From: Siphlonurus alternatus
Lineage: Eukaryota; Arthropoda; Insecta; Ephemeroptera; Siphlonuridae
Reading direction: 5' to 3'
Length of the DNA stretch: 64,000 nt
Assembly: GCA_949825025.1 (NCBI GenBank)
Contig: OX463781.1
Span: 6,799,370 to 6,863,369, forward strand
The translations under genes were made by a program, and so were the position numbers. Below the pieces are notes generated by a model that saw only the letters and a list, made by a program, of their open reading frames with translations, was not told the origin of the DNA and did no database searches. Shown piece by piece: positions 36,531-45,113 of the stretch. Each line of letters starts with the position of its first letter. Within the stretch, counting starts at the first letter, position 1.

Positions 36531-37291
36531 TTTTGCATGCAGTTCCACTAGTTTAGTTCCCTTTTGCATGCAGTTCCACTATTTTAGTTCCCTTTTGCAT
36601 GCAGTTCCACTATTTTAGTTCCCTTTTGCATGCAGTTCCACTATTTTTGCTCCCTTTTGCATGCAGTTCCACTATTTTAGTTCCCTTTTGCATGCAGTTC
36701 CACTATTTTAGTTCCCTTTTGCATGCAGTTCCACTATTTTAGTTCCCTTTTGCATGCAGTTCCACTATTTTAGTTCCATTTTGCATGCAGTTCCACTATT
36801 TTAGTTCCCTTTTGCATGCAGTTCCACTATTTTAGTTCCCTTTTGCATGCAGTTCCACTATTTAAGTTCCCTTTTGCATGCAGTTCCACTATTTTAGTTC
36901 CCTTTTGCTTGCAGTTCCACTATTTTAGTTCCCTTGTGCATGCAGTTCCACTATTTTAGTTCCCTTTTGCAAGCAGTTCCACTATTTTAGTTCCCTTTTG
37001 CATGCAGTTCCACTATTTTAGTTCCCTTTTGCATGCAGTTCCACTATTTAAGTTCCCTATTGCATGCAGTTCCACTATTTTAGTTCCCTTTTGCATGCAG
37101 TTCCACTATTTTAGTTCCCTTTTGCATGCAGTTCCACTATTTTAGTTCCCTTTTGGATGCAGTTCCACTATTTTAGTTCCCTTTTGCATGCAGTTCCACT
37201 ATTTTAGTTCCCTTTTGCATGCAGTTCCATTATTTTGGTTCCCTTTTGCATGCAGTTCCACTATTTTAGTTCCCGTTTGCATGAAGTTACC
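36524..37291 (+). repeat. 31-bp tandem array, ~25 copies
   Basis: The unit begins AGTTCCCTTTTGCATGCAGT and ends TCCACTATTTT. Copies are nearly identical, with single-base variants that decay at the outer ends. Each unit contains the palindrome TGCATGCA. The array is interior to the left terminal repeat and about 300 bp upstream of the first gene (ATPase), in the region where the missing polymerase gene could otherwise lie. Direct units with no spacers rule out CRISPR. Role unknown; protein-binding origin-like or promoter-like iterons are possible. Confidence 0.93.
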
Positions 37292-37585
37292 ATATGTTTA
37301 CTCATGTTTGTAAATTATTTAATTTTTATTTATATTTTCCATCAGTATTATATGTGCTAGGGTACTTGTTGGGAACTTATAAATTATTCAATAAGTTCAA
37401 CGTTAACGTATGATTAGTTCTAAGAAAAGGTGTTTATCAAAAGTATTTTAGTATTACTCAAGCAGCAGCAACCTTCATCTCACTGTCAACTTTTCAAACA
37501 TATAAGTAATAAAAATTTCAACAAGGACCTCAGTTCGCGTTGGACCACCGTCAGCAACAGGTCGTATGTGCCTAAAATAATCATA

Positions 37586-38596
37586 ATGTATCTCTGTGAT
37601 CAGTGTTCAACTAGTTTTACACGAAAACAAAACTATGCAATGCATGTTAACAGAAAGTCATGTGATACAAAGTTTGAAAAACAAGTTCTTCTTTGTTCAA
37701 AGTGTAAAAAGAAATTTGAAAGCAGGAAAGGCTTAAAAAAGCATGAGTCACTTCATATATGTGAGAAAAGCAAAGAGAATATTACAACACAATTTTCTAA
37801 ACTAGAAAATCACCAGCCTAAAGTATACCTTCAATCATCAGAGTCCAACAAATATGGAGGAGAGCGCAATACCAATACTCGCAGTTCTATAAATTTTAAA
37901 GCTGAGCATGATAAGTGGGAGAAATTAAGAACAATGCCTTGGCAACATCCCTTCACTTGCATGGTTGCAGGACCTACATCCTGTGGCAAAAGTTTGTTTG
38001 TCTCAAGACTGTTGCAGCACATTAACGTTATGGTGGATTCACCTATTCATGAAATAGTTTGGTGTTATAGTGAGGTACAGCCCTTACATTCCAATTTAAT
38101 ATCAAAGGCTCCAATTAAGTTTATAAAAGGGTTACCTAGTATGGATGAAATTGCACCTGAAAGTTCACCTGTACCGAGACTTCTTATAATAGATGATCTT
38201 ATGCGAGAAACGAATGGGAACGTTGTAGACCTTTTTTCCAAAGGCAGTCACCATCGTAACATTAGTATTATATTCATTACACAAAATTTGTTCCATCAAG
38301 GGAAAGGAAGTAGAGACATGTCACTTAATGCGCATTATATTGTGCTCTTTAAGAATCCTAGAGACAAGAGTCAGATCTTTCACTTCGCCCGACAATTAGA
38401 ACCACAAAACCCTACACTTATTCATGAATCCTATGTTGATGCCACGAGTAAACCATATTCTTACTTACTTTGTGATTTGAAACAGAACACTCCTGAAGCA
38501 TTCAGGTATAGGGCAAACATATTTCCTGGGGAAATAAATTATGTATACGTTCCGAGGGATGCAGGTCCTGAGATAAGTCAGTATTACTATAAATAG
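37586..38596 (+). CDS. Zinc-finger-fused FtsK/A32-type DNA-packaging ATPase
   Basis: A 336-residue protein from the first ATG; the frame stays open upstream to 37430 but without ATG. The N-terminus has two zinc-finger-like modules: CDQCSTSF...H-x5-C (residues 4-26) and CSKCKKKF...H-x5-C (38-59). The ATPase core has a Walker A GPTSCGKS (129-136), a Walker B RLLIIDD (198-204) and an ITQN motif (231-234), followed by HYIVLFKNPRDKSQ, which is typical of Polinton ATPases. In Polintons and adintoviruses this enzyme is inferred to package DNA into the capsid. The fingers could direct it to element DNA, but that is inference. It is the first gene of the + strand cluster, 33 bp before the next frame. 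Confidence 0.9.
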   Translation: MYLCDQCSTSFTRKQNYAMHVNRKSCDTKFEKQVLLCSKCKKKFESRKGLKKHESLHICEKSKENITTQFSKLENHQPKVYLQSSESNKYGGERNTNTRSSINFKAEHDKWEKLRTMPWQHPFTCMVAGPTSCGKSLFVSRLLQHINVMVDSPIHEIVWCYSEVQPLHSNLISKAPIKFIKGLPSMDEIAPESSPVPRLLIIDDLMRETNGNVVDLFSKGSHHRNISIIFITQNLFHQGKGSRDMSLNAHYIVLFKNPRDKSQIFHFARQLEPQNPTLIHESYVDATSKPYSYLLCDLKQNTPEAFRYRANIFPGEINYVYVPRDAGPEISQYYYK

Positions 38597-38629
38597 CTTT
38601 ACATTAATAGTACTTCAACATTTGTAGTT

Positions 38630-38953
38630 ATGGATTCGATGCGACACAACGTGTTTCTGCTCAAAAGGCTTAGAAAAGCTGGACCTCTGGAAAGGAAGAA
38701 TCTCTTAAAAAATGCTGACAAAAAACTTGTTCAATGTATTTGTGAGTGTGCGCACAATACTTTAAATAGCAATGTTCCACTTACTGGCGTTCAGTATAAG
38801 AGATTGTTTCAACACAAGAACACCTTAAGACGGCTCTGTAAACTTGGTGAATCTTGGGAGGAGAAGAAAAAAATTATTAATCAGAAGGGTGGGTTTCTTC
38901 TACCTCTATTAGTTCCAGTTTTAGGGTTTCTTCTTGCGCACATTTTACAATGA
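38630..38953 (+). CDS. Small basic protein with hydrophobic C-terminus
   Basis: 107 residues. The body is basic and helical-looking (LLKRLRKAGPLERKNLLKNA). The C-terminus GGFLLPLLVPVLGFLLAHIL is a single hydrophobic segment of about 18 residues, like a tail anchor or membrane-active helix. I recall similar small proteins (ICECxxNxL...L...KRxL) recurring beside Polinton capsid genes in invertebrate genomes; that is memory, not a search. A virion-associated membrane-lytic or core protein is possible. The last codon overlaps the next gene's start (ATGA). An internal Met at codon 4 is an alternative start. Confidence 0.7.
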   Translation: MDSMRHNVFLLKRLRKAGPLERKNLLKNADKKLVQCICECAHNTLNSNVPLTGVQYKRLFQHKNTLRRLCKLGESWEEKKKIINQKGGFLLPLLVPVLGFLLAHILQ

Positions 38954-40308
38954 AAGCTACACAGAAAATGCTACTTATGCCCGTGGAGTTGTTGTTGGAC
39001 GAAAGGAAACCAGTAGATAATTCCTCTGAGTCTTTATTACAACAAATGGATGATATTTTAAAACTACGCAATATATCAGATTATGATAAGTGGAGATTGT
39101 ATGAACAAATGTTGCAGCGTTATTTGAAGAGCATTGAAAAACCCAAAGATAATTATCATGCCTCAAGCAATACTCCCGAGCATGTTCCTTTGGTGGAATC
39201 TCGTGACGAATCTTATCCAATCATATCGGTTGAAAATACCCCCATGCATGCAGAGACAGTTAATGATGTGCAAGAAAGGAAGAACATATCATATCAAGCT
39301 CAAACACTACTTCAGTTCTTGTCCAAATGTCAAAATATAACATGGAATGAAAAAGGGGTTGTCACTATAGAAGGAACGATTATTCATGGATCTAACATAC
39401 TTGATCTACTTAATGACGTGCTTACAACAGGAAAGCACAGTTCACCTCTTGGATGGGAGGAGTTCGCACGTGTTCTAGCCAGTCTTAACATTCCACAAAA
39501 ATTTATACAGAACGCATCACGGTGGCATTATATACAGTCTTTGCGGGGCTTACAAAGAAAAGCTGCTAAACATAAATTAAAAGAAGAATTGTGGTCCACA
39601 GAAAATTTTGATATAAACAATTCAAAAGTGAGAAGAAGAGCTTCAAACTACGAAACACCACCGCCTTCAGAATCATCAGATGATGAATATTTCGATGCTC
39701 AAGGACCAAACAGGAAACGTATAGTAGATGACGTCATATGGTACAATCATAACTTTGATACAAAACCTCCAAAGGTCACACGAGTAGATAAAAAAATTAT
39801 AGACAATGATTCAACACAGAATGAAGAAAGTCAGGATGAATATTTAGAACCAAGCAGAAAAAGAAAATGGGATACTCCTATATGGCAAAATCAGAACTTT
39901 GATACTAAACCACCAAAGGTAAGACGAGTAGGACAAGATTATTCATCGGGTGATTCAACACAGAGTGAAGAAAGTGAGGACCAGGATTATGATGCTGAAC
40001 CTTTGAGACGTAAACGTAAAATTGATGATTCTATATGGAGTAATCAAAACTTTGATACACGACCTCCAAAGGTACGAAAGTTAGAAAATCGTAAAACTTT
40101 CCCTGTTAACTCTAAGAAACGTAAGTTTTCTGATTTAAGTGATGATGAGATAGAGATTAAAAGACCGCGTTTTGAAGAAAAACCTCAGAGGGAGCTACAG
40201 CCTTTAAAAGTTCTTCAGCCACGAGCCGAAGGAATAAAAGCTCCAAAACTTAAACGGTTACAGAAGGAAAGTAATACTAAAATAAGTTGGTCTGCATTCA
40301 AATTATGA
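38950..40308 (+). CDS. Basic nuclear-type protein with four NFD-PPKV repeats
   Basis: 452 residues. The N-terminal 60 residues (ELLLDERKP..., ISDYDKWRLYEQMLQRYL) and a domain around 110-200 (ITWNEKGVVTIEG, GWEEFARVLASLNIP) look globular and resemble a domain I associate with Polinton-linked proteins. From about 213 to 380 there are four repeats of 48-51 residues: a core W-x3-NFD-x4-K-V (Trp at 215, 264, 312, 363; the last three read NFDT(K/R)PPKV) joined by acidic Ser/Asp/Glu linkers and basic KRKR patches. The tail is Lys/Arg-rich. A DNA-condensing core or scaffolding protein is plausible by composition; the function is unknown. It overlaps both neighbours by ATGA. Confidence 0.8.
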   Translation: MKATQKMLLMPVELLLDERKPVDNSSESLLQQMDDILKLRNISDYDKWRLYEQMLQRYLKSIEKPKDNYHASSNTPEHVPLVESRDESYPIISVENTPMHAETVNDVQERKNISYQAQTLLQFLSKCQNITWNEKGVVTIEGTIIHGSNILDLLNDVLTTGKHSSPLGWEEFARVLASLNIPQKFIQNASRWHYIQSLRGLQRKAAKHKLKEELWSTENFDINNSKVRRRASNYETPPPSESSDDEYFDAQGPNRKRIVDDVIWYNHNFDTKPPKVTRVDKKIIDNDSTQNEESQDEYLEPSRKRKWDTPIWQNQNFDTKPPKVRRVGQDYSSGDSTQSEESEDQDYDAEPLRRKRKIDDSIWSNQNFDTRPPKVRKLENRKTFPVNSKKRKFSDLSDDEIEIKRPRFEEKPQRELQPLKVLQPRAEGIKAPKLKRLQKESNTKISWSAFKL

Positions 40309-41372
40309 TGGAGAAAATACTATCCAAAATTTACTTTGATGTACGGCATCCTGCTAGTTACAGCACAGTTGAGAAATTGTGGGTTGCAACTGGTAAAAAA
40401 TTTGAAAAGTCAAAAATTGAAGAATGGTTGAGTGCTCAAGAACCATATACTTTACATAAACCTCGTAGGTTAAAATTTTCAAGATCACGGTACTTTGTAC
40501 CAGACATGAACAATTTGTTTCAAGTAGATCTATGTGATATGCGTACCCTATACTCACATAACAAACCCTACAACTTCGTTCTTACTGTCATAGATGTGTT
40601 TTGTAAAAAGGCTTGGGCAATAGCACTAAAAGATAAAAGTGCTCAAACTGTCATCAAAGCATTTCAGAAAGTATTTTCTGATCGAATACCACGTTACATA
40701 CAATCTGATAAGGGAAAAGAATTTGTAGCTAAAAAGGTGCAAGCTTATTTCAAGTCTCTGAATATTAAATTTTACACTACCAATAACCCAGACACCAAGG
40801 CAAGTGTGGTAGAAAGGTTTAACCGTACTTTAAAAACAAAAATGTGGAAGTATTTTTCACATGCAAACACGTACAAATACAGTGATATTCTGCAAGATTT
40901 AATTGATTCTTACAATAACACCATTCATTCAGCAATCAACATGACACCAAATGAGGTTAATGAAGAAAATCGTAGAAAAGTATACGATTATTTATACTCT
41001 GGAAGAGGCAGATACAAGCTTAATCATTCCACTACGCCTTCATTCTCTGTTGGTCAACATGTTAGAATCACACGTGAGAAAGCAGTGTTTGAAAAAGGCT
41101 ATGAATCCAATTGGTCCAGAGAAATATTTAAAGTTGTTAAAGTCTTGAAAACCACTCCTGCAAGATACGTAATCACCGATCTAAAAGATGAAGTGATTGA
41201 AGGAAGCTTTTATGCTCAAGAACTACAAAAAGTTTCTCTCAACGAGGTCTATAAAATAGATAAAATACTAGACGAGAAGGGTAAAGGCCGCAGTCGTCAA
41301 CTGTTCGTCAAGTGGTTAGGTTATCCTAATAAATTTAACTCTTGGATAAGAGCTAGTGATTTACAACAATGA
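40305..41372 (+). CDS. Polinton integrase (DDE) with C-terminal chromodomain
   Basis: 355 residues from the first ATG, which overlaps the upstream stop as ATGA. The rve-type catalytic core has D75 (FQVDLCDM), D135 (IQSDKGKEF) and E170 (SVVERFNRTLK), a spacing close to the D,D-35-E of retroviral and Polinton integrases. Residues 316-350 (VYKIDKILDE...RQLFVKWLGYPNKFNSW) form a chromodomain with its aromatic positions, which in other elements targets modified chromatin. No HHCC finger is obvious at the N-terminus. The enzyme would join the element's AG...CT ends to host DNA and create the 6-bp duplication seen at its borders. All catalytic residues are present. Confidence 0.95.
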   Translation: MMEKILSKIYFDVRHPASYSTVEKLWVATGKKFEKSKIEEWLSAQEPYTLHKPRRLKFSRSRYFVPDMNNLFQVDLCDMRTLYSHNKPYNFVLTVIDVFCKKAWAIALKDKSAQTVIKAFQKVFSDRIPRYIQSDKGKEFVAKKVQAYFKSLNIKFYTTNNPDTKASVVERFNRTLKTKMWKYFSHANTYKYSDILQDLIDSYNNTIHSAINMTPNEVNEENRRKVYDYLYSGRGRYKLNHSTTPSFSVGQHVRITREKAVFEKGYESNWSREIFKVVKVLKTTPARYVITDLKDEVIEGSFYAQELQKVSLNEVYKIDKILDEKGKGRSRQLFVKWLGYPNKFNSWIRASDLQQ

Positions 41373-42121
41373 ATAATTCTTTCTACCTAACCCTCCATAG
41401 TGAGGGAGACACTTATATATCTAAAAAAAATAAGCCTGAAATTTTTGAAATACATCTAGGACGCTTCTTGCATCTTGATGGCAAATGGGAGGTTGGGATT
41501 GTAGAGTTATTTTATCCCATGTCTTTTCCTATCTTTGACCATTCTGAATCAATTGCTTTAGTTGAAGAGGGGAACGGTGATCAGAAGAAAATGCACGTAT
41601 TTGAATTAAATCCTGGAGGCACATACATTGGTAATGCTGCTCTCTTCCATACTCTGACAGAGGCATTTAAACCTCTTGGTATTACTGTACACAACCGTTA
41701 TGGGCATGTGATACTAGATAAAGAGGGTAATTCTAAGCTAACTTGTTCATTTAGCAAGAAAATATTGGATGTTATGGGTATGGAGGAAATAATATTTGAT
41801 AAGAGCAATAGTTTGCATGGGTCAAAAACACTTGATGTACACAGAGCATTACCTCAACAGCTCTTTGTTTACACAGACATCATTCATCACCAAGTGGTGG
41901 GATCAAGTTACGATAAGTTGTTGCGCATTGTGAACATTGATACGTCAAATTACCAGCATGGATGCTCTACTTCAGTTACATTTTCTCCTGTACATTACTA
42001 TCCTGTTTGTAAGGATAAAATATCCTCTGTTGAGATATATATAAAAGATCGTGAAAACAATTTTGTATCATTCAATCACGAACCATTGACGGTGATACTT
42101 CATTTTAGAAGGAATGGCTGA
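41369..42121 (+). CDS. Candidate minor capsid (penton-type) protein
   Basis: 250 residues, start overlapping the integrase stop (ATGA). The N-terminus (FYLTLHSEGDTYISKKNKPE, then HLDGKWEVGIVELFYPMSF) matches the pattern 'beta-rich protein with GxWEVGxxEixYP' that I associate with Polinton-linked proteins from invertebrates. No enzymatic motif is visible, and the sequence looks beta-strand rich throughout. Its place between integrase and the pX-like and major capsid genes supports a structural role. Assignment to the single-jelly-roll penton is inference; profile comparison would decide. Confidence 0.65.
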   Translation: MNNSFYLTLHSEGDTYISKKNKPEIFEIHLGRFLHLDGKWEVGIVELFYPMSFPIFDHSESIALVEEGNGDQKKMHVFELNPGGTYIGNAALFHTLTEAFKPLGITVHNRYGHVILDKEGNSKLTCSFSKKILDVMGMEEIIFDKSNSLHGSKTLDVHRALPQQLFVYTDIIHHQVVGSSYDKLLRIVNIDTSNYQHGCSTSVTFSPVHYYPVCKDKISSVEIYIKDRENNFVSFNHEPLTVILHFRRNG

Positions 42122-42521
42122 TGCGTACACTCAATATTATCTTCGACAAGCCAGTGGAAACTATGGCGGGTCGTACAGGGGTTCGTCACAAAAAGGAGAC
42201 GGGCTCGGGTCGTTTCTGGGGGGCTTGTTTCGGAGAATTTTTCCGTTGTTTACTAGCGGAGCTAAGGCAGTGGGTAAGGAAGCGCTGGCCACAGGAGTAA
42301 ATTTGCTCCGTGACGTCATCACTGGTAAACCTGCTAAAGAAAGCATGCGGGATCGGATAAGCCAAGCAGGTCAAAATTTAACTACAAAAGCTGCTAGGAA
42401 GATGGAATCGATGGTTGGTAATGGGTATAAAAGAAAAAGACTTCAATCAAAAGCTCATTCATCAACTGCTTCTAAAAGAAGAAAGACGTCTAAAAAGCGG
42501 AGCAAGGATATCTTTGACTAA
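42114..42521 (+). CDS. pX/pVI-like basic virion protein
   Basis: 135 residues, overlapping the previous gene by 8 bp. The N-terminus is Gly/Ser/Tyr-rich (SGNYGGSYRGSSQKGDGLGS), followed by an amphipathic stretch FLGGLFRRIFPLFTSGAKAV. The last 40 residues are very Lys/Arg/Ser-rich (KRRKTSKKRSKD), as in DNA-binding core proteins and nuclear localisation signals. The GGLFR pattern is typical of adenovirus pX/pVI-related proteins described for adintoviruses. Likely role: condensing DNA or disrupting membranes in the virion. Inferred from composition and position. Confidence 0.65.
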   Translation: MADAYTQYYLRQASGNYGGSYRGSSQKGDGLGSFLGGLFRRIFPLFTSGAKAVGKEALATGVNLLRDVITGKPAKESMRDRISQAGQNLTTKAARKMESMVGNGYKRKRLQSKAHSSTASKRRKTSKKRSKDIFD

Positions 42522-43828
42522 TGGCTAACAAGGGAGCTGCTATAGAAGGGATGTCTGGAGAGCTGGATATCTTTGAGAAACCAGTTCTGCAAACAGGTGT
42601 GATTGGTGGAAATTGGTATCAGTTTAAACCCACTGCATCAATTTCAGATACTGCTCAGATTGAATTCATTGTTCCAGGCAATGGAGATCAGTATCTCGAT
42701 TTGGCGCGAACGTTATTTACCATTAAACTTCAAATTGTTAAGGGTGATGGTAGTAAATTCTCAGAAACAGATTCCATTGTGCCTGTAAACAATATCTTTG
42801 ATACAGTATTTTCAGATGTCAAAGTAGAATTTAATCAAAAACAAATATTTGATTCTCGTAATATGTATCATTACAAAGCCTATATGGAAGATTTATTTAA
42901 TTTCAATAGTACAGCCAAGGATAGTCACCAAACTGCTTCTCTCTGGTACCAAGATGTTCCTGGTGAGATGGAAGATATGTCCACTGCATGTGGCTTGCGA
43001 TTTTTAGCTTCTAAAGCTAGCAAAGTAATGGATTTAGCTGGTATGCTGCATTGCGATATGTTTAATTCTCCAAAATACTTACTGAATGATGTTAATTTAC
43101 GCTTCATGTTTGTTAAAAACAAAGCAGAAGTTTGTATTTTAAAAGACAGATCAGTCACCAGTGATGCTAAAATCAAAGTAGTTGATGCAACATTATGGAT
43201 TCGCAAGGTTAAAATTAATCCAAGCATTTTACTAGCTCATTCCAACAGTCTCCATCACTTTAGTGCAAAGTACCCATACAAGCGTGTGGAAATGCATAAC
43301 TACACTTTGCCTGTAAATTCACAGCAGCAAACTCTTGAAAATTTGTTCCTTGGACGTATACCTAGTCGTCTCATGATTGGACTCGTATCACATTCTGCAT
43401 TTAGTGGCAACTACGAGAAAAATCCATTTAATTTTCAACATTTTGGCTTGAACCAATTATCTCTATTCAAGAATGGTGAGCAGATGTTCTGTAGACCATA
43501 CAATCCTACCTATGAAGGCACAAACCCATCCTTTGCAATACCTTACTTACAGTCATTCATAAACACGGGGAACCACCTTGCTGATGATGGTTATTGTGTT
43601 AGCATGCCAGATTGGCCTAAAGGTTTTTGCATCTACCCGTTTGATCTAACACCTGACTTGTCTGCCCATGAGCAACATTGGTGTGTACAGGAACAAGGAA
43701 ATGTGAGATTGGAACTTGGTTTTGGAAAAGCCTTAACTGAAGCGGTTACGGTCATCATTTATGCAGAGTTTAGAGAAGTTTTAGAAATCAATAAAAACAG
43801 AGAATGTTCAATGGAGTACTGTAAATAA
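42521..43828 (+). CDS. Candidate major capsid protein (double jelly-roll type)
   Basis: 435 residues. Start and upstream stop share a base (TAATG). The sequence is strand-rich without enzyme motifs. Its start (GELDIFEKPVLQTGVIGGNW, IEFIVPGNGDQYLDL) and the region ending ALTEAVTVIIYAEFREVLEI resemble the invertebrate proteins often labelled 'F54H12.2-like', which occur in Polinton contexts and which I take to be the capsid protein. Length and position next to the protease fit. No frameshift or stop interrupts it. The fold assignment comes from family knowledge, not from a model. Confidence 0.75.
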   Translation: MANKGAAIEGMSGELDIFEKPVLQTGVIGGNWYQFKPTASISDTAQIEFIVPGNGDQYLDLARTLFTIKLQIVKGDGSKFSETDSIVPVNNIFDTVFSDVKVEFNQKQIFDSRNMYHYKAYMEDLFNFNSTAKDSHQTASLWYQDVPGEMEDMSTACGLRFLASKASKVMDLAGMLHCDMFNSPKYLLNDVNLRFMFVKNKAEVCILKDRSVTSDAKIKVVDATLWIRKVKINPSILLAHSNSLHHFSAKYPYKRVEMHNYTLPVNSQQQTLENLFLGRIPSRLMIGLVSHSAFSGNYEKNPFNFQHFGLNQLSLFKNGEQMFCRPYNPTYEGTNPSFAIPYLQSFINTGNHLADDGYCVSMPDWPKGFCIYPFDLTPDLSAHEQHWCVQEQGNVRLELGFGKALTEAVTVIIYAEFREVLEINKNRECSMEYCK

Positions 43829-43830
43829 TG

Positions 43831-43838
43831 TATAAAAG
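43831..43838 (+). promoter_or_regulatory. TATA-box-like TATAAAAG before the protease
   Basis: TATAAAAG lies 3 bp after the capsid stop and about 32-39 bp before the preferred protease ATG at 43870. A transcript starting about 30 bp downstream would have that ATG as its first. This suggests a separate late promoter, though the site could also be chance in AT-rich DNA. Confidence 0.35.
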
Positions 43839-43869
43839 GTTATGTCTTGTAATACTTTATATTAGTACA

Positions 43870-44367
43870 ATGGATGCTCAGCAATTGATGCGTTCACTGT
43901 GTCACGTGAACAAAAATCATGGCAAAAATTTTACTGTTGGGGTTTTTGCTGCTGATACTTTACCTAAGGTTTTCAAGCGACCTGCGGCTTTTATTGCAAA
44001 TACTGACGAGTATGACAAACCTGGAACCCACTGGATTGCGTTTTTCTTTCCTAAATATGGGAAACCTGAATATTTCGATAGTTATGGATTAACACCATTG
44101 ATTCAGCATCACATCGAGTTTTTGTCGAGGTATCCATCTTGGAATTATAATCAAGTCGAGTTACAAGACTTATTGTCCAATGTTTGTGGTCAGTATTGCT
44201 TGCTGTATTTATGTGCAAGAATGAATGGTGTTTCAATGAAAAGATTTCTTTCTGTATTTAGTACTGATTATATTCAAAACGACGAGTTGGTCAGGTCAAG
44301 AGTAAAGACAATGTTCAAAAATGTAAAGCACACCTCTGGAGGGCAGCACTGTTGTTCTTTGCAGTAA
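43870..44367 (+). CDS. Adenain-type cysteine protease
   Basis: 165 residues from the preferred ATG; an upstream in-frame ATG at 43828 overlaps the capsid stop (TAATG) and would add 14 residues. Catalytic signatures of the adenovirus-protease/Ulp1 clan are all present: His54 in GTHWIAFFF, Asp70 in EYFDSYG, a Gln-bearing stretch VELQD, and Cys106 in NVCGQYC. In Polintons and adenoviruses this enzyme matures capsid and core precursors. The N-terminus (NFTVGVFAADTLP) also fits the family. Intact, with no missing catalytic residue. Confidence 0.92.
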   Translation: MDAQQLMRSLCHVNKNHGKNFTVGVFAADTLPKVFKRPAAFIANTDEYDKPGTHWIAFFFPKYGKPEYFDSYGLTPLIQHHIEFLSRYPSWNYNQVELQDLLSNVCGQYCLLYLCARMNGVSMKRFLSVFSTDYIQNDELVRSRVKTMFKNVKHTSGGQHCCSLQ

Positions 44368-44432
44368 TGGTATAAGGAGGTCAAAAATCCTTGGTACTGC
44401 ACTTGTCGTGATTAGCTCAAAGAGTAAACGTC

Positions 44433-45113
44433 ATGGACTCTGTACGCTCTCACGGTCGTCCACAGAGGATGAAGGTGTCTGAGTTAAAGAATAATGACAT
44501 ATTCAGATACTTTTATCCACTGAATAAATGTGGAACCAAACAAGTTATTCTCTCCTTAGATCCTCAAATGGACTTTGCACCCGTAGTTACTATTGGGCGT
44601 CCTGGTTGGTCTGGAGTTCGCTTGGCACATGAAAGTTTTGTTGCGTTACTAAGTAATGTGGAATGCATCACTCAGTACTTCAACGGCGAATGTAGTCCAC
44701 AAAATCTTCAAATAAGTTTGGCAGAAAAAATTGAATTACACACTCAATGGGGAAAACCTATGGTGACAATCATACGTCATCTTGATGGGAATTGTAAAGT
44801 TCACTTGGCTAAATCAACTTGGTTAAGTTTTGTAAATTTGATCCCTTGCTTTGTACATACGTTAAATACCATGAACACTTGGCAAGTAGATGTTTTGACA
44901 ATATTTGAAATGTTTTCAAAAACTGTCAAGGAAAAGCTCTCTACAGAATTAATGGATTTCGGGAATGGTGACGTCATAACCAATACCGTGAAAACACTTG
45001 CGTTTGAGAACCTTGAAATCATGGCTGTCAGTCAACTGGACCTGAAACGTTGTTTCCTTGAACTTCAGGCATTGTGCAGTGACGAGATTGAAAATTATAT
45101 GCCATATGTCTGA
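44433..45113 (+). CDS. Polinton-associated protein of unknown function
   Basis: 226 residues. The conserved-looking N-terminal part (NKCGTKQVILSLDPQMDFAP, then IGRPGWSGVRL) matches a type of uncharacterised protein I recall near invertebrate Polintons; the rest is alpha-helical with several Cys. No catalytic motif or membrane segment is visible. It sits 65 bp after the protease, the largest gap in the cluster apart from the 33 bp after the ATPase, and overlaps the next frame by 8 bp. A DNA-binding or regulatory role is possible, but nothing in the sequence proves it. Confidence 0.75.
   Translation: MDSVRSHGRPQRMKVSELKNNDIFRYFYPLNKCGTKQVILSLDPQMDFAPVVTIGRPGWSGVRLAHESFVALLSNVECITQYFNGECSPQNLQISLAEKIELHTQWGKPMVTIIRHLDGNCKVHLAKSTWLSFVNLIPCFVHTLNTMNTWQVDVLTIFEMFSKTVKEKLSTELMDFGNGDVITNTVKTLAFENLEIMAVSQLDLKRCFLELQALCSDEIENYMPYV

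Noticed and set aside
36524..37291. Regular repeats that might suggest a CRISPR array
   Set aside because: Units are contiguous 31-bp direct repeats with no unique spacers, and the DNA is from an animal genome.
37430..37585. N-terminal extension of the ATPase
   Set aside because: The frame is open, but the first codon is GTG and no ATG precedes 37586; the zinc-finger module starts right after the ATG.
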